Shown here: positions 1 to 10,680 of the stretch, piece after piece
How the letters are laid out: each line of letters begins with the position of its first letter
Position numbering within the stretch: position 1 is the stretch's first letter
NCBI GenBank assembly: GCA_004379165.1
Contig: NKXK01000044.1
Span: 1 to 46,356, forward strand
Direction: 5' to 3'
Source of the DNA: Rhodocyclaceae bacterium
GTDB taxonomy: Bacteria; Pseudomonadota; Gammaproteobacteria; Burkholderiales; Rhodocyclaceae
DNA: 46,356 nt
Notes under the pieces: model-generated
The model's database searches: none
Seen by the model: only the letters and a program-made list of their open reading frames with translations
Told to the model about the DNA's origin: nothing
Program-made: the position numbers and the translations under genes

Positions 1-127
1 GCTTACTTTGATCGACTCAGGGTACCTCGTCTCTCATGACCTCAACTTCTCGAACCGCCCGGTGCGGACCCGCATGCCGAGTGGTGTGGCAGGGGGGCAG
101 CCTATCAAGGCTGCCCCCTATGCCGAT
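1..127 (+). mobile_element. 3' end of a group II intron (domains V and VI), truncated by window edge
   Basis: Bases 54-85 fold as a domain V hairpin: ACCGCCCGG (54-62) pairs with CCGAGTGGT (77-85) with one C-A mismatch, then T63-G76, a two-base AT bulge (74-75), GCG (64-66) with CGC (71-73), and a four-base loop. The basal triad reads CGC with its G in a G-T wobble, six pairs below the bulge, which is the spacing of the catalytic triad in known domain V. Bases 93-102 and 109-118 then form a perfect 10-bp domain VI stem with a six-base loop, followed by CTATGCCGAT, so the intron probably ends near 127. A CGC triad is characteristic of bacterial class C introns. The reverse transcriptase and 5' parts lie outside the window. 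No reading frame in 1-127 looks like protein. Whether the intron is still active cannot be judged. Confidence 0.8.
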
Positions 128-137
128 TGCCCGGTCC

Positions 138-1034
138 TTACGCCCAGTCTTGCGGCTTGAGGAAGACCTCGTACAGCTCGGCTTCCGGCGTGCTGGCTTC
201 CGGCTGCCAGTCGTAGCGCCATTTGACGATGGGCGGTAGCGACATCAGGATGGATTCGGTGCGGCCGCCCGACTGCAGGCCGAACAGCGTGCCGCGGTCC
301 CAGACCAGATTGAATTCCACGTAACGGCCGCGACGGTAGGCCTGGAAGTCGCGCTCGCGTTCGCCGTAGTGCATGTCGCGGCGCTTGGCCAGCACCGGCA
401 GATAGGCCTGGGTGAAGGCATTGCCGACAGCTTGCGTCAGGCTGAAACAACGTTCGAAGCCACCTTCGTTGAGATCATCGAAGAAGACGCCGCCGACGCC
501 GCGCGGCTCGTTGCGGTGCTTCAGGAAAAAGTATTCGTCGCACCATTTCTTGTACTTGGGATAGACCGCTTCGCCGAAGGGGGCGAGCGCGTCGCGGCAA
601 GTACGGTGGAAGTGTTGTACGTCCTCGCTTTGGCCGTAATAAGGGGTCATGTCCATGCCGCCGCCGAACCACCACACGTCGTCTTCGCCGGCCTTGCTGG
701 CAACGAAGCAGCGCACGTTCATGTGGGCGGTCGGGCAATACGGATTGCGCGGGTGCAGCACCAGCGAGACACCCATTGCCTCCCAGGAGCGGCCGGCCAA
801 TTGCGGGCGGACGGCGGTAGCCGAAGCGGGCAGTGACTTGCCGGTGACGTGCGAAAAATTGACGCCGCCACGCTCGAAAAAGTCGCCTTCCTCGATCAGC
901 CGAGAAATCCCGCCACCGCCTTCCGGGCGAACCCAGCCGTCGGTACGGAAGCTTTGGCCGTCGAAGGCTTCGAACTCGGCGACGATGCGGCTTTGCAGGT
1001 CGGTGAAGTAGTCCTTGAGGCGGGTGGTGTCCAT
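138..1034 (-). CDS. hemF: Oxygen-dependent coproporphyrinogen III oxidase
   Basis: Converts coproporphyrinogen III to protoporphyrinogen IX by two oxidative decarboxylations using O2; soluble cytosolic enzyme of heme synthesis. The 298-residue length is normal for bacterial HemF. Visible family signatures are the HMNVR block (about residues 104-108), [13 protein letters not shown] (about 121-133), FFDDLN (about 184-189) and the strongly conserved [15 protein letters not shown] segment near residue 260. The ATG at 1034 is preceded by a good GGAG ribosome-binding site. It is the last gene of the dusB-fis-purH-purD-hemF series. An opposite-strand hairpin lies between it and purD, and its 3' end is only about 10 bases from the end of a group II intron. 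Identification is secure. Confidence 0.97.
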   Translation of the reverse strand: MDTTRLKDYFTDLQSRIVAEFEAFDGQSFRTDGWVRPEGGGGISRLIEEGDFFERGGVNFSHVTGKSLPASATAVRPQLAGRSWEAMGVSLVLHPRNPYCPTAHMNVRCFVASKAGEDDVWWFGGGMDMTPYYGQSEDVQHFHRTCRDALAPFGEAVYPKYKKWCDEYFFLKHRNEPRGVGGVFFDDLNEGGFERCFSLTQAVGNAFTQAYLPVLAKRRDMHYGERERDFQAYRRGRYVEFNLVWDRGTLFGLQSGGRTESILMSLPPIVKWRYDWQPEASTPEAELYEVFLKPQDWA

Positions 1035-1056
1035 CTTGTCTCCGTTGGATGTGCCA

Positions 1057-1098
1057 CGGGCGGCTCATGCACGGCGTGAGCCGCCCGGTGTTTTTTGT
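1057..1098 (+). terminator. Strong plus-strand hairpin with T-run between purD and hemF
   Basis: Bases 1057-1070 and 1074-1087 form a 14-bp stem with one T-G wobble and a 3-base loop, followed by GGTG and six Ts at 1091-1096. This is a textbook intrinsic terminator, but on the plus strand, opposite to the flanking minus-strand genes. On the minus strand no T-run follows the stem. It would therefore stop antisense transcription, or act as an mRNA processing or stability structure between purD and hemF. Confidence 0.65.
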
Positions 1099-1111
1099 TG
1101 TGCCGGCCGGC

Positions 1112-1139
1112 GGTCAACCGGAAATTCCGGCCAAAATCG
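1112..1139 (+). repeat. Dispersed repeat copy A (purD-hemF spacer)
   Basis: A 28-base unit starting GGTCAACCGGAAA and ending GGCCAAAATCG. It matches copy B at 9200-9227 at 24 of 28 positions. Its centre (1118-1130) is a perfect CCGGAAATTCCGG palindrome. It is intergenic, just downstream of the purD stop codon on the minus strand. Confidence 0.6.
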
Positions 1140-1160
1140 ACATTTCCGCCGGTCGTGAGT

Positions 1161-2438
1161 TCAGCGACCGATGGCGCGGTAACCGATGTCCTTGCGGTAC
1201 TGCATGCCGTCCCAGGCGATCTGTGCTGCGGCCTCGTAGGTCGCCTTCTGCGCCAGCTTGACGTTCTCGCCGAGAGCCGTGACGCACAGCACGCGGCCGC
1301 CGCTGGTCACCACGTGACCATCCTTCTCGGCTGTGCCGGCGTGGAAGACGTGGCAGTCGTCGCCGAAGCTGTTGCCACCGGGCAGGCCGCCGATGACGTC
1401 GCCATTCTTCGGGGTATCGGGGTAGTTGGCCGCGGCCAACACGACGCCAAGCGCGACGCGGCGGTCCCATTCGGCCTCGATCTGATCCAGCGTGCCGTCG
1501 ATGCCATGCTCCAGCAGATCGACAAAGTCCGACTTCAGTCGCATCAGGATCGGCTGGGTTTCCGGGTCGCCCATGCGGCAGTTGAATTCCAGCGTCTTGA
1601 CTGAGCCGTCCTTGTTGATCATCAGGCCGGCGTAGAGGAAACCGGTAAACGGGATGCCGTCGGCCGCCATGCCGCGCACCGTCGGCAGGATGATCTCGCG
1701 CATCGCCTTGGCGTGCACTTCCGGGGTGACGCACGGGGCGGGCGAATAGGCGCCCATGCCGCCAGTGTTCGGCCCCTGGTCGCCGTCGAAGATACGTTTG
1801 TGGTCTTGGCTGGAAGCCAGGGCCAGTACATTCTTGCCGTCGACCATGACGATGAAGCTGGCTTCCTCGCCATCGAGGAACTCCTCGATGACGACGCGCG
1901 CACCAGCGTCCCCCAGCTTGTTGCCGGACAGCATGTCGTCAATCGCGGCGTGCGCTTCTTCGAGGTTCATGGCCACCACGACACCCTTGCCCGCGGCCAG
2001 GCCGTCGGCCTTGATCACGATGGGGGCGCCCTGCTTGTCGATGTAGGTATGCGCGGCGGCAGCATCCGAGAAGGTCTCGAAGCCGGCCGTCGGGATGTTG
2101 TGGCGGGCCATGAAGCGCTTGGCGAAGTCCTTGGAGGATTCGAGCTGCGCGGCTTCCTTGGTTGGGCCGAAGATCTTCAGGCCGCGATTGCGGAAGACGT
2201 TGACCACGCCCGCCGCCAGCGGCGCTTCCGGGCCGACGACGGTGAGGTGAACCTTGTTATGCTCGGCGAAATCAGCCAGCGCTTCCGGATCGGTGATGTT
2301 GATGTTTTCCAGTTCGTGCTCGCGCGCCGTGCCGGCGTTGCCGGGGGCGACGAAGACCTTCTGCAGGCCGGGTGTCTGCGCCAGCTTCCAGGCCATGGCG
2401 TGCTCGCGGCCGCCGGAACCGATTACCAGTAGTTTCAT
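1161..2438 (-). CDS. purD: Phosphoribosylamine-glycine ligase (GAR synthetase)
   Basis: ATP-dependent ligation of glycine to 5-phosphoribosylamine, second step of purine synthesis; cytosolic. The 425-residue protein has the N-terminal GSGGREHAMAWKL motif (residues 7-19), an ATP-grasp domain from about residue 100 to 290 including the glycine-rich KADGLAAGKGVVVA segment and GGMGAYSPAP, then the C-terminal domain. The ATG at 2438 has an AAGGAAA ribosome-binding site. It lies downstream of purH on the same strand with a 130-base gap. Length and motifs are intact. Confidence 0.98.
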   Translation of the reverse strand: MKLLVIGSGGREHAMAWKLAQTPGLQKVFVAPGNAGTAREHELENINITDPEALADFAEHNKVHLTVVGPEAPLAAGVVNVFRNRGLKIFGPTKEAAQLESSKDFAKRFMARHNIPTAGFETFSDAAAAHTYIDKQGAPIVIKADGLAAGKGVVVAMNLEEAHAAIDDMLSGNKLGDAGARVVIEEFLDGEEASFIVMVDGKNVLALASSQDHKRIFDGDQGPNTGGMGAYSPAPCVTPEVHAKAMREIILPTVRGMAADGIPFTGFLYAGLMINKDGSVKTLEFNCRMGDPETQPILMRLKSDFVDLLEHGIDGTLDQIEAEWDRRVALGVVLAAANYPDTPKNGDVIGGLPGGNSFGDDCHVFHAGTAEKDGHVVTSGGRVLCVTALGENVKLAQKATYEAAAQIAWDGMQYRKDIGYRAIGR

Positions 2439-2568
2439 GGGGCTGTTTCCTTGTTATGTCCGAGGCGATTTCGTGGCCGGCAAAGCCGTGACGCGAAGAC
2501 GAGCCGAAGACAGTGCAATTGCACGGCAAGGCAATGTCGACAAAGTCACGGCGCAGCCGGGAACGAAA
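2439..2568. other. purH-purD spacer with a 12-bp palindrome
   Basis: 130 bases without a gene. The only notable structure is the perfect palindrome GTGCAATTGCAC at 2513-2524, about 75 bases upstream of purD on the minus strand. It could be an operator half-site pair, but it does not match an operator I can name. No riboswitch fold or clear terminator is evident. Confidence 0.3.
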
Positions 2569-4173
2569 TCAATGGCGGAAGTGGCGGGCGCCGGTGAAGA
2601 CCATCGCAATGCCATGCTCGTCGGCGGCCGTAATGACTTCCTCGTCGCGCATCGAGCCGCCAGGCTGGATGACGGCGGTGGCGCCGGCTTCGGCCAGCAC
2701 ATCGAGACCGTCACGGAACGGGAAGAAGGCATCCGACGCGACGACCGAACCCTGCAGCGACAGGCCGGCGTTGGTGGCCTTGATGCTGGCGATCTTGGTC
2801 GAATCGACGCGGCTCATCTGGCCGGCGCCGACACCCAGGGTCATGCCGCCGCCGCAGAAGACGATGGCGTTCGACTTGACGAACTTGGCGACGCGCTCGG
2901 CGAAGAGCAGGTCTTCGATCTGCTGGGCGGTCGGCTGCACCTTGGTGACCACCTTCAGGCCACTGGCCTGGGCGGTGAAATCGTCAGCCGTCTGCACCAA
3001 CAGGCCGCCACCGACACGCTTCAGCTCCAGCTTGTTGAGGTCACGACCGAGCGGTACGACCAGCACGCGCAGGTTGGTCTTGGAGGCCAGGGCGGCCTTG
3101 GCTTCGGCGGTGAAGGACGGGGCGATCAGCACTTCGACGAAGTGCTTGCGCTCGTTCATGGCATTGACCACGTCGATGCCGACTTCGCCGTTGAAGGCAA
3201 TGATGCCGCCGAAAGCAGAGGTCGAGTCGGTCTTGAAAGCCTTTTCGTAGGAACCGAGCAGGGTGCCGTCGATGGCGACGCCACACGGGTTGGCGTGCTT
3301 GATGATGACGCAGGCCGGAGCATCGAAGGCCTTGACGCATTCCCAGGCGGCATCGGAGTCGGCGATGTTGTTGTAGGACAGTTCCTTGCCCTGCAGCTGG
3401 GTGTAGGCGGCGATACTGCCCGGCAGCGTCGATCCACCAAAACTCGTGTCGCGGTAGAAGGCAGCTTGCTGGTGCGAATTCTCGCCGTAGCGCAGGATTT
3501 CGGTGCGGTCGAAGGCCAGTTGCAGCTTGGCCGGGAAAATCGACGGAACGGGGGCGGCTTCAGCCGGCTTGGCTTCGGCACCTTCGTCGAGACCGGTCAG
3601 CCAGTTGGCGATCATGCTGTCGTAACGGGCGGTGTGCGTGAAGGCCTTCTTGGCCAGGTTGAAGCGGGTAGCAAGCGCCAGCGCGCCGCCATTGGCCTGC
3701 ATTTCGGCGAGCAGCGGGGCGTAGTCTTCCGGATCGGTGACGATCGCGACGCCGTTGTAGTTCTTGGCCGAGGAACGCACCATGGCCGGACCGCCGATGT
3801 CGATATTCTCGATGGCGTCTTCCAGCGTCACGCCCGGCTTGGCGATAGTGGCGGCGAACGGGTAAAGGTTCACGCAGACCAGATCGATGGTCGGGATGCC
3901 GTGCTGTTCGATGGTGGCGATGTGCTCGGCCAGATCGCGGCGGGCAAGGATGCCACCATGCACCTTCGGGTGCAGGGTCTTGACGCGGCCATCGAGCATT
4001 TCCGGGAAGCCGGTGTAGTCGCCGATTTCAGTGACGGCGAGGCCGGCATCACGCAGCATCTTGGCGGTGCCGCCGGTGGAAAGCAGCTTGACGCCTTGCG
4101 CGGCGAGGCCCTGGGCGAATTCGAGTGCACCCGTCTTATCGGAGACGGAAATCAGCGCTTGCTTGATGGTCAT
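2569..4173 (-). CDS. purH: Bifunctional AICAR formyltransferase / IMP cyclohydrolase
   Basis: Catalyses the last two steps of IMP synthesis: formylation of AICAR with 10-formyl-tetrahydrofolate, then ring closure. The 534 residues split into an N-terminal MGS-like cyclohydrolase domain (about 1-145, with [26 protein letters not shown] and the [15 protein letters not shown] block) and a C-terminal transformylase domain with the KHANPCGVA motif. The ATG at 4173 lies 5 bases after the fis stop codon, so it is probably translated from the same message as dusB-fis. The start segment [15 protein letters not shown] is typical of the family. Confidence 0.98.
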   Translation of the reverse strand: MTIKQALISVSDKTGALEFAQGLAAQGVKLLSTGGTAKMLRDAGLAVTEIGDYTGFPEMLDGRVKTLHPKVHGGILARRDLAEHIATIEQHGIPTIDLVCVNLYPFAATIAKPGVTLEDAIENIDIGGPAMVRSSAKNYNGVAIVTDPEDYAPLLAEMQANGGALALATRFNLAKKAFTHTARYDSMIANWLTGLDEGAEAKPAEAAPVPSIFPAKLQLAFDRTEILRYGENSHQQAAFYRDTSFGGSTLPGSIAAYTQLQGKELSYNNIADSDAAWECVKAFDAPACVIIKHANPCGVAIDGTLLGSYEKAFKTDSTSAFGGIIAFNGEVGIDVVNAMNERKHFVEVLIAPSFTAEAKAALASKTNLRVLVVPLGRDLNKLELKRVGGGLLVQTADDFTAQASGLKVVTKVQPTAQQIEDLLFAERVAKFVKSNAIVFCGGGMTLGVGAGQMSRVDSTKIASIKATNAGLSLQGSVVASDAFFPFRDGLDVLAEAGATAVIQPGGSMRDEEVITAADEHGIAMVFTGARHFRH

Positions 4174-4178
4174 GGTAG

Positions 4179-4412
4179 TTACAGTAGTTGATGTTCGGTG
4201 AGTTTCTTGCGCAGCGTGTTGCGGTTGATGCCCAGCATCTCCGCAGCCAGCGTCTGGTTGCTGCCGGCCTTGGCCAGCACTACTTCCAGCATCGGCTTTT
4301 CCACGCTCTTCAGGACCATGTCATAAATCGCGGACGGGCTTTCGCCGTCCAGGTCCCGGAAATACTGCTCTAGTGCGTTCACGACGCACTTCCCCAGATC
4401 ATGTTGGCTCAT
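4179..4412 (-). CDS. fis: Fis-family nucleoid-associated DNA-binding protein
   Basis: Small dimeric DNA-bending protein that affects chromosome structure and rRNA or recombination promoters in relatives. The 77-residue protein has an N-terminal dimerisation region and a C-terminal helix-turn-helix ([20 protein letters not shown], about residues 53-72), as in Fis and the C-terminal domain of NtrC-type regulators. It overlaps the end of dusB by 4 bases, reproducing the classic dusB-fis operon. The short length is normal. Regulation is presumably through the promoter upstream of dusB. Confidence 0.95.
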   Translation of the reverse strand: MSQHDLGKCVVNALEQYFRDLDGESPSAIYDMVLKSVEKPMLEVVLAKAGSNQTLAAEMLGINRNTLRKKLTEHQLL

Positions 4413-5437
4413 GCTGCCAACGCCTCCTCTTGTGTTTTGTTTTCTTCGTAATGCAGGTGGTCGTGCTCTTCCGCATAGCGCAGGAAGAAGTCGTTCACCG
4501 CCTGATGCTGCGCCTCGACGGTTGGCAGCGTATTCATCACCTTGCGGAACGCCGCCGAGCCGATCAGGCCCTTGGTGTACCAGGAGATGTGCTTTCTCGC
4601 GACCTTGACCCCCGTGTCCAGGCCGTAGAAATCGTAAAGGTCTTCGAGATGCGTCATCAGGATGGCGTGGATCTCGGCAACAGGGGCCGGCGCCATTTTT
4701 TCGCCGGTCTTCAAATAGTGTTCGATCTCGCGGAACAGCCAGGGGCGGCCCTGCGCGGCGCGGCCGATCATGACGCCGTCGGCGCCGGTCACGTCGAGGA
4801 CGTGCTTGGCCTTTTCCGGCGTCGTGATGTCGCCGTTGGCGATGACCGGGATCTTCACCAGCGTTTTGACGTAGGCGATGGTGTCGTACTCGGCTTCGCC
4901 GGTGTATTGCTGGCAGCGCGTGCGGCCGTGGATGGCGACAGCGCGGATGCCGGCACTCTCGGCGATGCGCGCGATGTTGGGCGCGTTCTTGTTGGCGATG
5001 TTCCAGCCGGTGCGGAATTTCAGTGTGACCGGCGTGTTCGGCACGGCGCCGACGACGGCGTCGAGGATATCGCCGACCAGTTGCTCATGCTGCATCAGCG
5101 CCGAACCGGCCATCACGTTGCAGACCTTCTTGGCCGGGCAACCCATGTTGATGTCGATGATCTGCGCGCCGTTATCGACGTTGTGCTTGGCCGCTTCGGC
5201 CATCATCTTGGGATCGGCGCCGGCGATCTGCACCGAGATCGGCTCAACCTCGCCCGTGTGATTGGCGCGGCGTAGGGTCTTGGCGCTGCCGTAGAGCAGC
5301 GAGTTCGACGTCACCATCTCGGAAACGGCCAACCCGGCGCCCATCTTCTTGCATAACTGGCGGAACGGACGATCCGTAACGCCCGCCATCGGTGCGACGA
5401 ACAGATTGTTTCGCAAGGTAAATCCGGCAAATTCCAT
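4409..5437 (-). CDS. dusB: tRNA dihydrouridine synthase B
   Basis: FMN- and NADPH-dependent reduction of uridine to dihydrouridine in the D-loop of tRNA. The 342-residue TIM-barrel protein starts with PMAGVTDRPFRQLCKKMGAGL (about residues 16-36), has the INMGCPAKKVCN segment with the catalytic cysteine of the family, the KFRTGW and AIHGRTR motifs, and DGVMIGRAAQGRPW near residue 230. The ATG at 5437 starts the minus-strand unit leading into fis and purH. Pairing with fis supports the DusB rather than the DusA or DusC assignment. Confidence 0.96.
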   Translation of the reverse strand: MEFAGFTLRNNLFVAPMAGVTDRPFRQLCKKMGAGLAVSEMVTSNSLLYGSAKTLRRANHTGEVEPISVQIAGADPKMMAEAAKHNVDNGAQIIDINMGCPAKKVCNVMAGSALMQHEQLVGDILDAVVGAVPNTPVTLKFRTGWNIANKNAPNIARIAESAGIRAVAIHGRTRCQQYTGEAEYDTIAYVKTLVKIPVIANGDITTPEKAKHVLDVTGADGVMIGRAAQGRPWLFREIEHYLKTGEKMAPAPVAEIHAILMTHLEDLYDFYGLDTGVKVARKHISWYTKGLIGSAAFRKVMNTLPTVEAQHQAVNDFFLRYAEEHDHLHYEENKTQEEALAA

Positions 5438-5507
5438 GGGCGAGCGCGGGCAGCGGGCAGATCAGGGGAAGGCGTGAATTTTACCGGAAACGGCGCTTAA
5501 AAAATAG

Positions 5508-6380
5508 TCAAATCGTGAAGCTGAGCAAAAGCAGCAGGGCAAACAGCATCTGCAGGCCGGCAGTGGCGGCCAGGATGTTGTTGAACACCGGGCCGGGCGC
5601 TTCGCGGCGGAAGCGCCCGATCAGCTTCGCGGCCAGCGGTAGCGAGAGCAAGGGCAGGGCCGCCGGCCAGCCGAGGTCGGCCAGCAAGGGCAGCAGCGCA
5701 TAGGGGGCCAGCATTTCCGCCGTATAGACATTGCGGACGGCCGGGCGGCCCAGGCGGACTGCCAAGGTATTCTTGCCATTGGCTTTGTCGCCGTCGTGGT
5801 CGCGGTAATTGTTGACGGTGATGACCGCCGCGGCATGGATGCCGACCAAGGTGGCTGCGATCAGCGCCATCGGGGTGACGCTCAGGGTCTGCAGGTAATA
5901 GCTGCCGCCGACCGCGACGAGGCCGAAAAAGACAAACACGAAAGCTTCGCCCAACGGGCCGTAGGCGATAGGTTTCGGCCCGCCGGTATAAGCCCAGCCG
6001 GCGGCGAGCGAAGCGAGGCCGATGGCGACGATGGGCCAGCCGCCATGCCACACCAGATAGATGCCGCACAGGAAAGCCAGCGCAAAGCTGAGGAAGGCGC
6101 CGGCCTTGACCATCCCCGGGGTTAGCCAGCCTTCGGCCGTGGCGCGCCGGGGGCCGAGGCGGCCCGGCCTGTCGGTGCCGCGCAGGAAGTCGCCGACATC
6201 GTTGAACAGGTTGGTGCCGATCTGGATGAAGGCGGCGCCGAGCGCGGCGGCGAGCAGCGGCAGCCAGAGTATGGCGTGCGCGTCGTGCCAGGCGACGGCT
6301 GTGCCGACCAGCACTGGCGATAGCGAGACCGACAGCGTTTTCGGGCGGCAGGCGAGGAACCAGGCGGTGGTTTTGTTCAT
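5508..6380 (-). CDS. menA: MenA-like UbiA-family prenyltransferase (1,4-dihydroxy-2-naphthoate polyprenyltransferase)
   Basis: Integral membrane enzyme that transfers a polyprenyl chain to an aromatic ring acid; MenA makes demethylmenaquinone. The 290-residue protein has about eight hydrophobic segments and the two aspartate-rich motifs of the superfamily: NLFNDVGDFLRGTD (about residues 58-71) and NNYRDHDGDKANGKNTLAVRLG (about 190-211). The second motif with KxxGKxTLAVRxG is the MenA type, not UbiA. No other men genes are in the window, and the upstream neighbour is ubiH, so the actual quinone substrate is inferred only from family resemblance. There is a 65-base gap after ubiH. Confidence 0.85.
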   Translation of the reverse strand: MNKTTAWFLACRPKTLSVSLSPVLVGTAVAWHDAHAILWLPLLAAALGAAFIQIGTNLFNDVGDFLRGTDRPGRLGPRRATAEGWLTPGMVKAGAFLSFALAFLCGIYLVWHGGWPIVAIGLASLAAGWAYTGGPKPIAYGPLGEAFVFVFFGLVAVGGSYYLQTLSVTPMALIAATLVGIHAAAVITVNNYRDHDGDKANGKNTLAVRLGRPAVRNVYTAEMLAPYALLPLLADLGWPAALPLLSLPLAAKLIGRFRREAPGPVFNNILAATAGLQMLFALLLLLSFTI

Positions 6381-6445
6381 GCGTCAGGCGCGTGGGAGAA
6401 TGGCGCGACTTTACCAGGGCACCGCGCCCTTGCTCTTGGTACAGA

Positions 6446-7583
6446 TCAAGGCCAGGCGCGGGCGCCCCAGATCATGCGCTTGGCGACGAAGTGGCGGGCC
6501 GGCGGGCAGAGATCGAGGGCCAGCAGGCCCAGACCCCGCGCCAGCTTGAGCGGCCCGAAGTCGTTGGAGAAGGCCTTGACGATCTTGTCGGTAAAAAAGG
6601 CGCCGCCCTGGCGGTCGAGGCGGCGGCTGGCGGCATATTGGGCCAATGCCTGACGGTCGACGCCGTTTTTGAGCAAAATTTCTGAAAGTTGCCAGGCGTC
6701 GCGCAGGCCGAGGTTGAAGCCCTGACCGGACACCGGATGCAGCGTTTGTGCCGTGTTGCCGACCCAGACTTCGCCGCCTTTGACCAGCGTGTCACGCATC
6801 CGTAGCGCCAGCGGGAAGCGGCTGCGCTTGCCGGGTTTGGCGAAGCGCATGCGACGGCCGAATTGGGCCTGCAGCGCAGCGACGAAGGCATCGTCATCAA
6901 GCGCCATGACGGCATCCGCCTTGGCGGGCGGCAGCGTGAAGACGATGGAGTATTGGTCGCCGAGCGGCAGCAGGGCGAGCGGGCCGTCCGGGGTGAAGCG
7001 TTCCCAGGCGCGCTTGTTGTTGCCCGGTGTCGGCGTGACTTCGCAAATTACCGCATGCTGGTCGTAGTCGCTGACCGAGACAGCGGGGTCGTCACGCGGC
7101 GTACCCTCGGCATGGACCAGCAGCTTGCAGCGGATCGAGCGCAACTGGCCGCCGTGGCGCAGTGCGACGGTGGCGCCGTCGCCATCGGCCTCGATATTCA
7201 GGATCTCTGCTTCGGCCAGCAGGCTCTCGGTTTGCAGGTTCGCGGTCAGTGCCGCCGCAAGGTCGCGGTAGCGGACGACGTAACCGAGCGCCGGCAGAGC
7301 GTAGTCGGCGCAGTCGATCAGCGTGCGGCCGAAACCGTCCTTGTGCGAAACGTGAATGGTCTCGATCGGCGTTCCGGCGCGGGTAGGCCAGCTATTGATC
7401 TGTTCGAGCAGTTCGCGGGCGCCTTGCGACAGGGCGAGGGCGCGCGGGTCGGCTTGCAGGGCGGCCGGCGGGCGGCGGTCGAGCAGCAATGAGGACTGGC
7501 CACCGGCGGCGAGCGCCAGGTGCAGCGTCATGCCGACCGGGCCGGCGCCGACGATCAGGATATCGACGTGTTCAATGACGGAA

Positions 7584-7591
<8 letters not shown>
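6446..7591 (-). CDS. ubiH: UbiH-type FAD-dependent ubiquinone biosynthesis hydroxylase
   Basis: Flavoprotein monooxygenase of the UbiH/UbiF/COQ6 family that hydroxylates the ubiquinone ring with O2. The 381 residues begin with a Rossmann FAD site VDILIVGAGPVGM (about 9-21), contain the DPRALALS segment (about 48-55), and the second FAD motif GNTAQTLHPVSGQGFNLGLRDA near residue 280, whose GNxAQTLHP form is closer to UbiH than to UbiF or UbiI. It overlaps the end of pepP by 8 bases, as in the widespread pepP-ubiH arrangement. The exact ring position cannot be read from sequence. Confidence 0.9.
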
Positions 7592-10590
<2,999 letters not shown>

Positions 10591-10680
10591 AAGCGGGCAG
10601 GGGTGTCTTCGTTGTAAAATGCTGCGATTTTAACACTCGGGTTCCGGACGTTCCGGGCTCTCACCCTATCCCTGCGTCCT
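10591..10680. promoter_or_regulatory. Divergent amgK / lptD promoter region
   Basis: 90 bases separate two divergent operons, so promoters for both are expected here. The AT-rich core near 10611-10636 contains TAAAAT-like -10 elements on both strands (10614-10619 plus; the reverse near 10628-10633), but neither has a convincing -35 partner. A sigma-E-type promoter for lptD-surA is possible from other species, but I could not confirm one by eye. Confidence 0.35.

Noticed and set aside
2513..2524. Purine-repressor operator
   Set aside because: GTGCAATTGCAC is a perfect palindrome, but it does not fit the PurR consensus well and stands alone; kept only as an unassigned palindrome.
2254..4191. 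A 645-residue open frame antisense to purH
   Set aside because: It is the frame opposite a complete, recognisable PurH; high GC keeps antisense frames open, and it shows no known domain.
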